This document shows, in pieces, positions 6,508 through 6,803 of a DNA stretch of 6,803 nt (the stretch's first letter is position 1; every line of letters starts with the position of its first letter). Origin of the DNA: Clostridiales bacterium (GTDB lineage: Bacteria > Bacillota > Clostridia > Oscillospirales > JAAYXM01); contig JAAYXM010000198.1 in the NCBI GenBank assembly GCA_012515925.1, forward strand, positions 1-6,803. The letters run 5' to 3'. The notes under the pieces were generated by a model that saw only the letters and a list, made by a program, of their open reading frames with translations, was not told the DNA's origin and ran no database searches. The position numbers were made by a program, and so were the translations under genes.

Positions 6508-6544
6508 AAAAGAGACCTGTTTGGAGTTACCAAACAGGTCTCTT
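6507..6544. terminator. 15-bp perfect hairpin, probable terminator, best on the minus strand
   Basis: AAGAGACCTGTTTGG (6510-6524) pairs perfectly with 6530-6544 around the loop AGTTA. It starts two bases after the S1-gene TGA. On the plus strand the hairpin is followed by CGCATG with no T-run. On the minus strand the AAAA before it becomes a T-run (CTCTTTTTC). It is therefore a good intrinsic terminator for minus-strand transcripts and could also protect or weakly end the S1 mRNA. Confidence 0.75.
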
Positions 6545-6742
6545 CGCATGCGAAAGATTTATCAGACGAAGCAGGAACAGGGGAAGAACAAGCAACGCGG
6601 TTATCGCGCCGCTATTGTGTCAAAGTCCCGGTTACAGTCTGAATCCGAAATTCGTTTTTTACCTTATTAAAGCAGCTTATAACAAAATCCAAATGGTTGT
6701 GAACAAACTTCCGTGTAAACGGAATAATCATCCTAATTTTTG
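6545..6742. other. intergenic stretch without a convincing gene
   Basis: No plus-strand frame here looks coding; the one open frame (6504-6746) runs straight through the terminator hairpin. On the minus strand, 6619-6560 reads as a short hydrophobic stretch (GAITALLVLPLFLLRLI) with a stop just upstream and no start, perhaps a decayed small membrane-type gene or chance. CGCATGCG (6545-6552) is a small palindrome. No RNA gene is recognisable. Confidence 0.5.
6709..6724 (-). terminator. small hairpin downstream of the possible minus-strand gene end
   Basis: TTCCGT and ACGGAA enclose GTAA, a perfect six-base stem. On the minus strand it is followed by GTTTGTTC and lies 18 bases after the TAA of the partial minus-strand frame. 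It is weak as a terminator; the 15-bp hairpin further on is stronger. Confidence 0.3.
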
Positions 6743-6803
6743 TTAATAATAGTATTGCGGCATAAACAGAGCAACGCTGAGGAGCGACTCGACGCTTGCC
6801 GCA
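6743..6803 (-). CDS. possible C-terminal end of a minus-strand gene (partial)
   Basis: On the minus strand one frame is open from the right edge and reads AASVESLLSVALFMPQYYY before TAA (plus 6743-6745). The hydrophobic helix-like sequence with an aromatic end could be a real C-terminus, and two hairpins lie downstream of it in the correct orientation. Only 19 codons are visible, no family is recognised, and a second minus-strand frame is also open here. The call depends mainly on the context of minus-strand terminators. Confidence 0.35.
   Translation of the reverse strand, partial: AASVESLLSVALFMPQYYY

Noticed and set aside
6504..6746. 80-codon plus-strand frame after the S1 gene
   Set aside because: It overlaps the S1 stop by ATGA, runs through a perfect 15-bp terminator hairpin, matches no family I recognise and has no coding character.

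Overview
The window reads as a chromosomal housekeeping segment from an anaerobic Firmicute, most likely class Clostridia. The reasons are the block DUF512 radical SAM protein - der - plsY - gpsA, a DUF951 protein next to it, strong AGGAGG-type ribosome binding sites, and a stand-alone three-repeat S1 protein of the clostridial type. Base composition is moderately GC-rich by eye and similar across the genes, and no phage, IS or CRISPR genes are visible. The taxonomic guess rests on gene content only.

Layout. Positions 63-5358 hold six plus-strand genes with gaps of about 2 to 21 bases, which looks like one operon: a PDZ/radical SAM/DUF512 protein, the ribosome-assembly GTPase Der, the membrane acyltransferase PlsY, glycerol-3-phosphate dehydrogenase GpsA, a 62-residue DUF951 protein and a uridine phosphorylase-family enzyme. 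The upstream end is cut by the window edge, where the tail of another plus-strand gene may be present. GpsA makes sn-glycerol 3-phosphate and PlsY acylates it, so the two cover consecutive steps at the start of phospholipid synthesis. Der serves 50S subunit maturation. The phosphorylase serves pyrimidine salvage.

Positions 5359-5562 are intergenic. They hold short GTGAARA tandem repeats, two perfect palindromes (one inside the end of the phosphorylase gene), a clear rho-independent terminator and a possible weak promoter.

Positions 5563-6507 hold a gene for a 314-codon protein with three S1-type RNA-binding repeats. An in-frame amber codon (TAG, codon 176) interrupts it in the middle of the second repeat, at a place where S1 domains often carry glutamine. 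The reading frame continues intact and recognisable to a normal TGA. This is the most notable observation. The simplest reading is a recent CAG-to-TAG nonsense mutation or a base-call error. Site-specific readthrough is possible but unproven.

Positions 6508-6803 hold no convincing complete gene. There is a perfect 15-bp hairpin whose T-tract suits minus-strand transcripts, a second small hairpin, and what may be the last 19 codons of a minus-strand gene entering from the right edge. This suggests a convergent arrangement. I found no clearly novel multi-gene system in this window.
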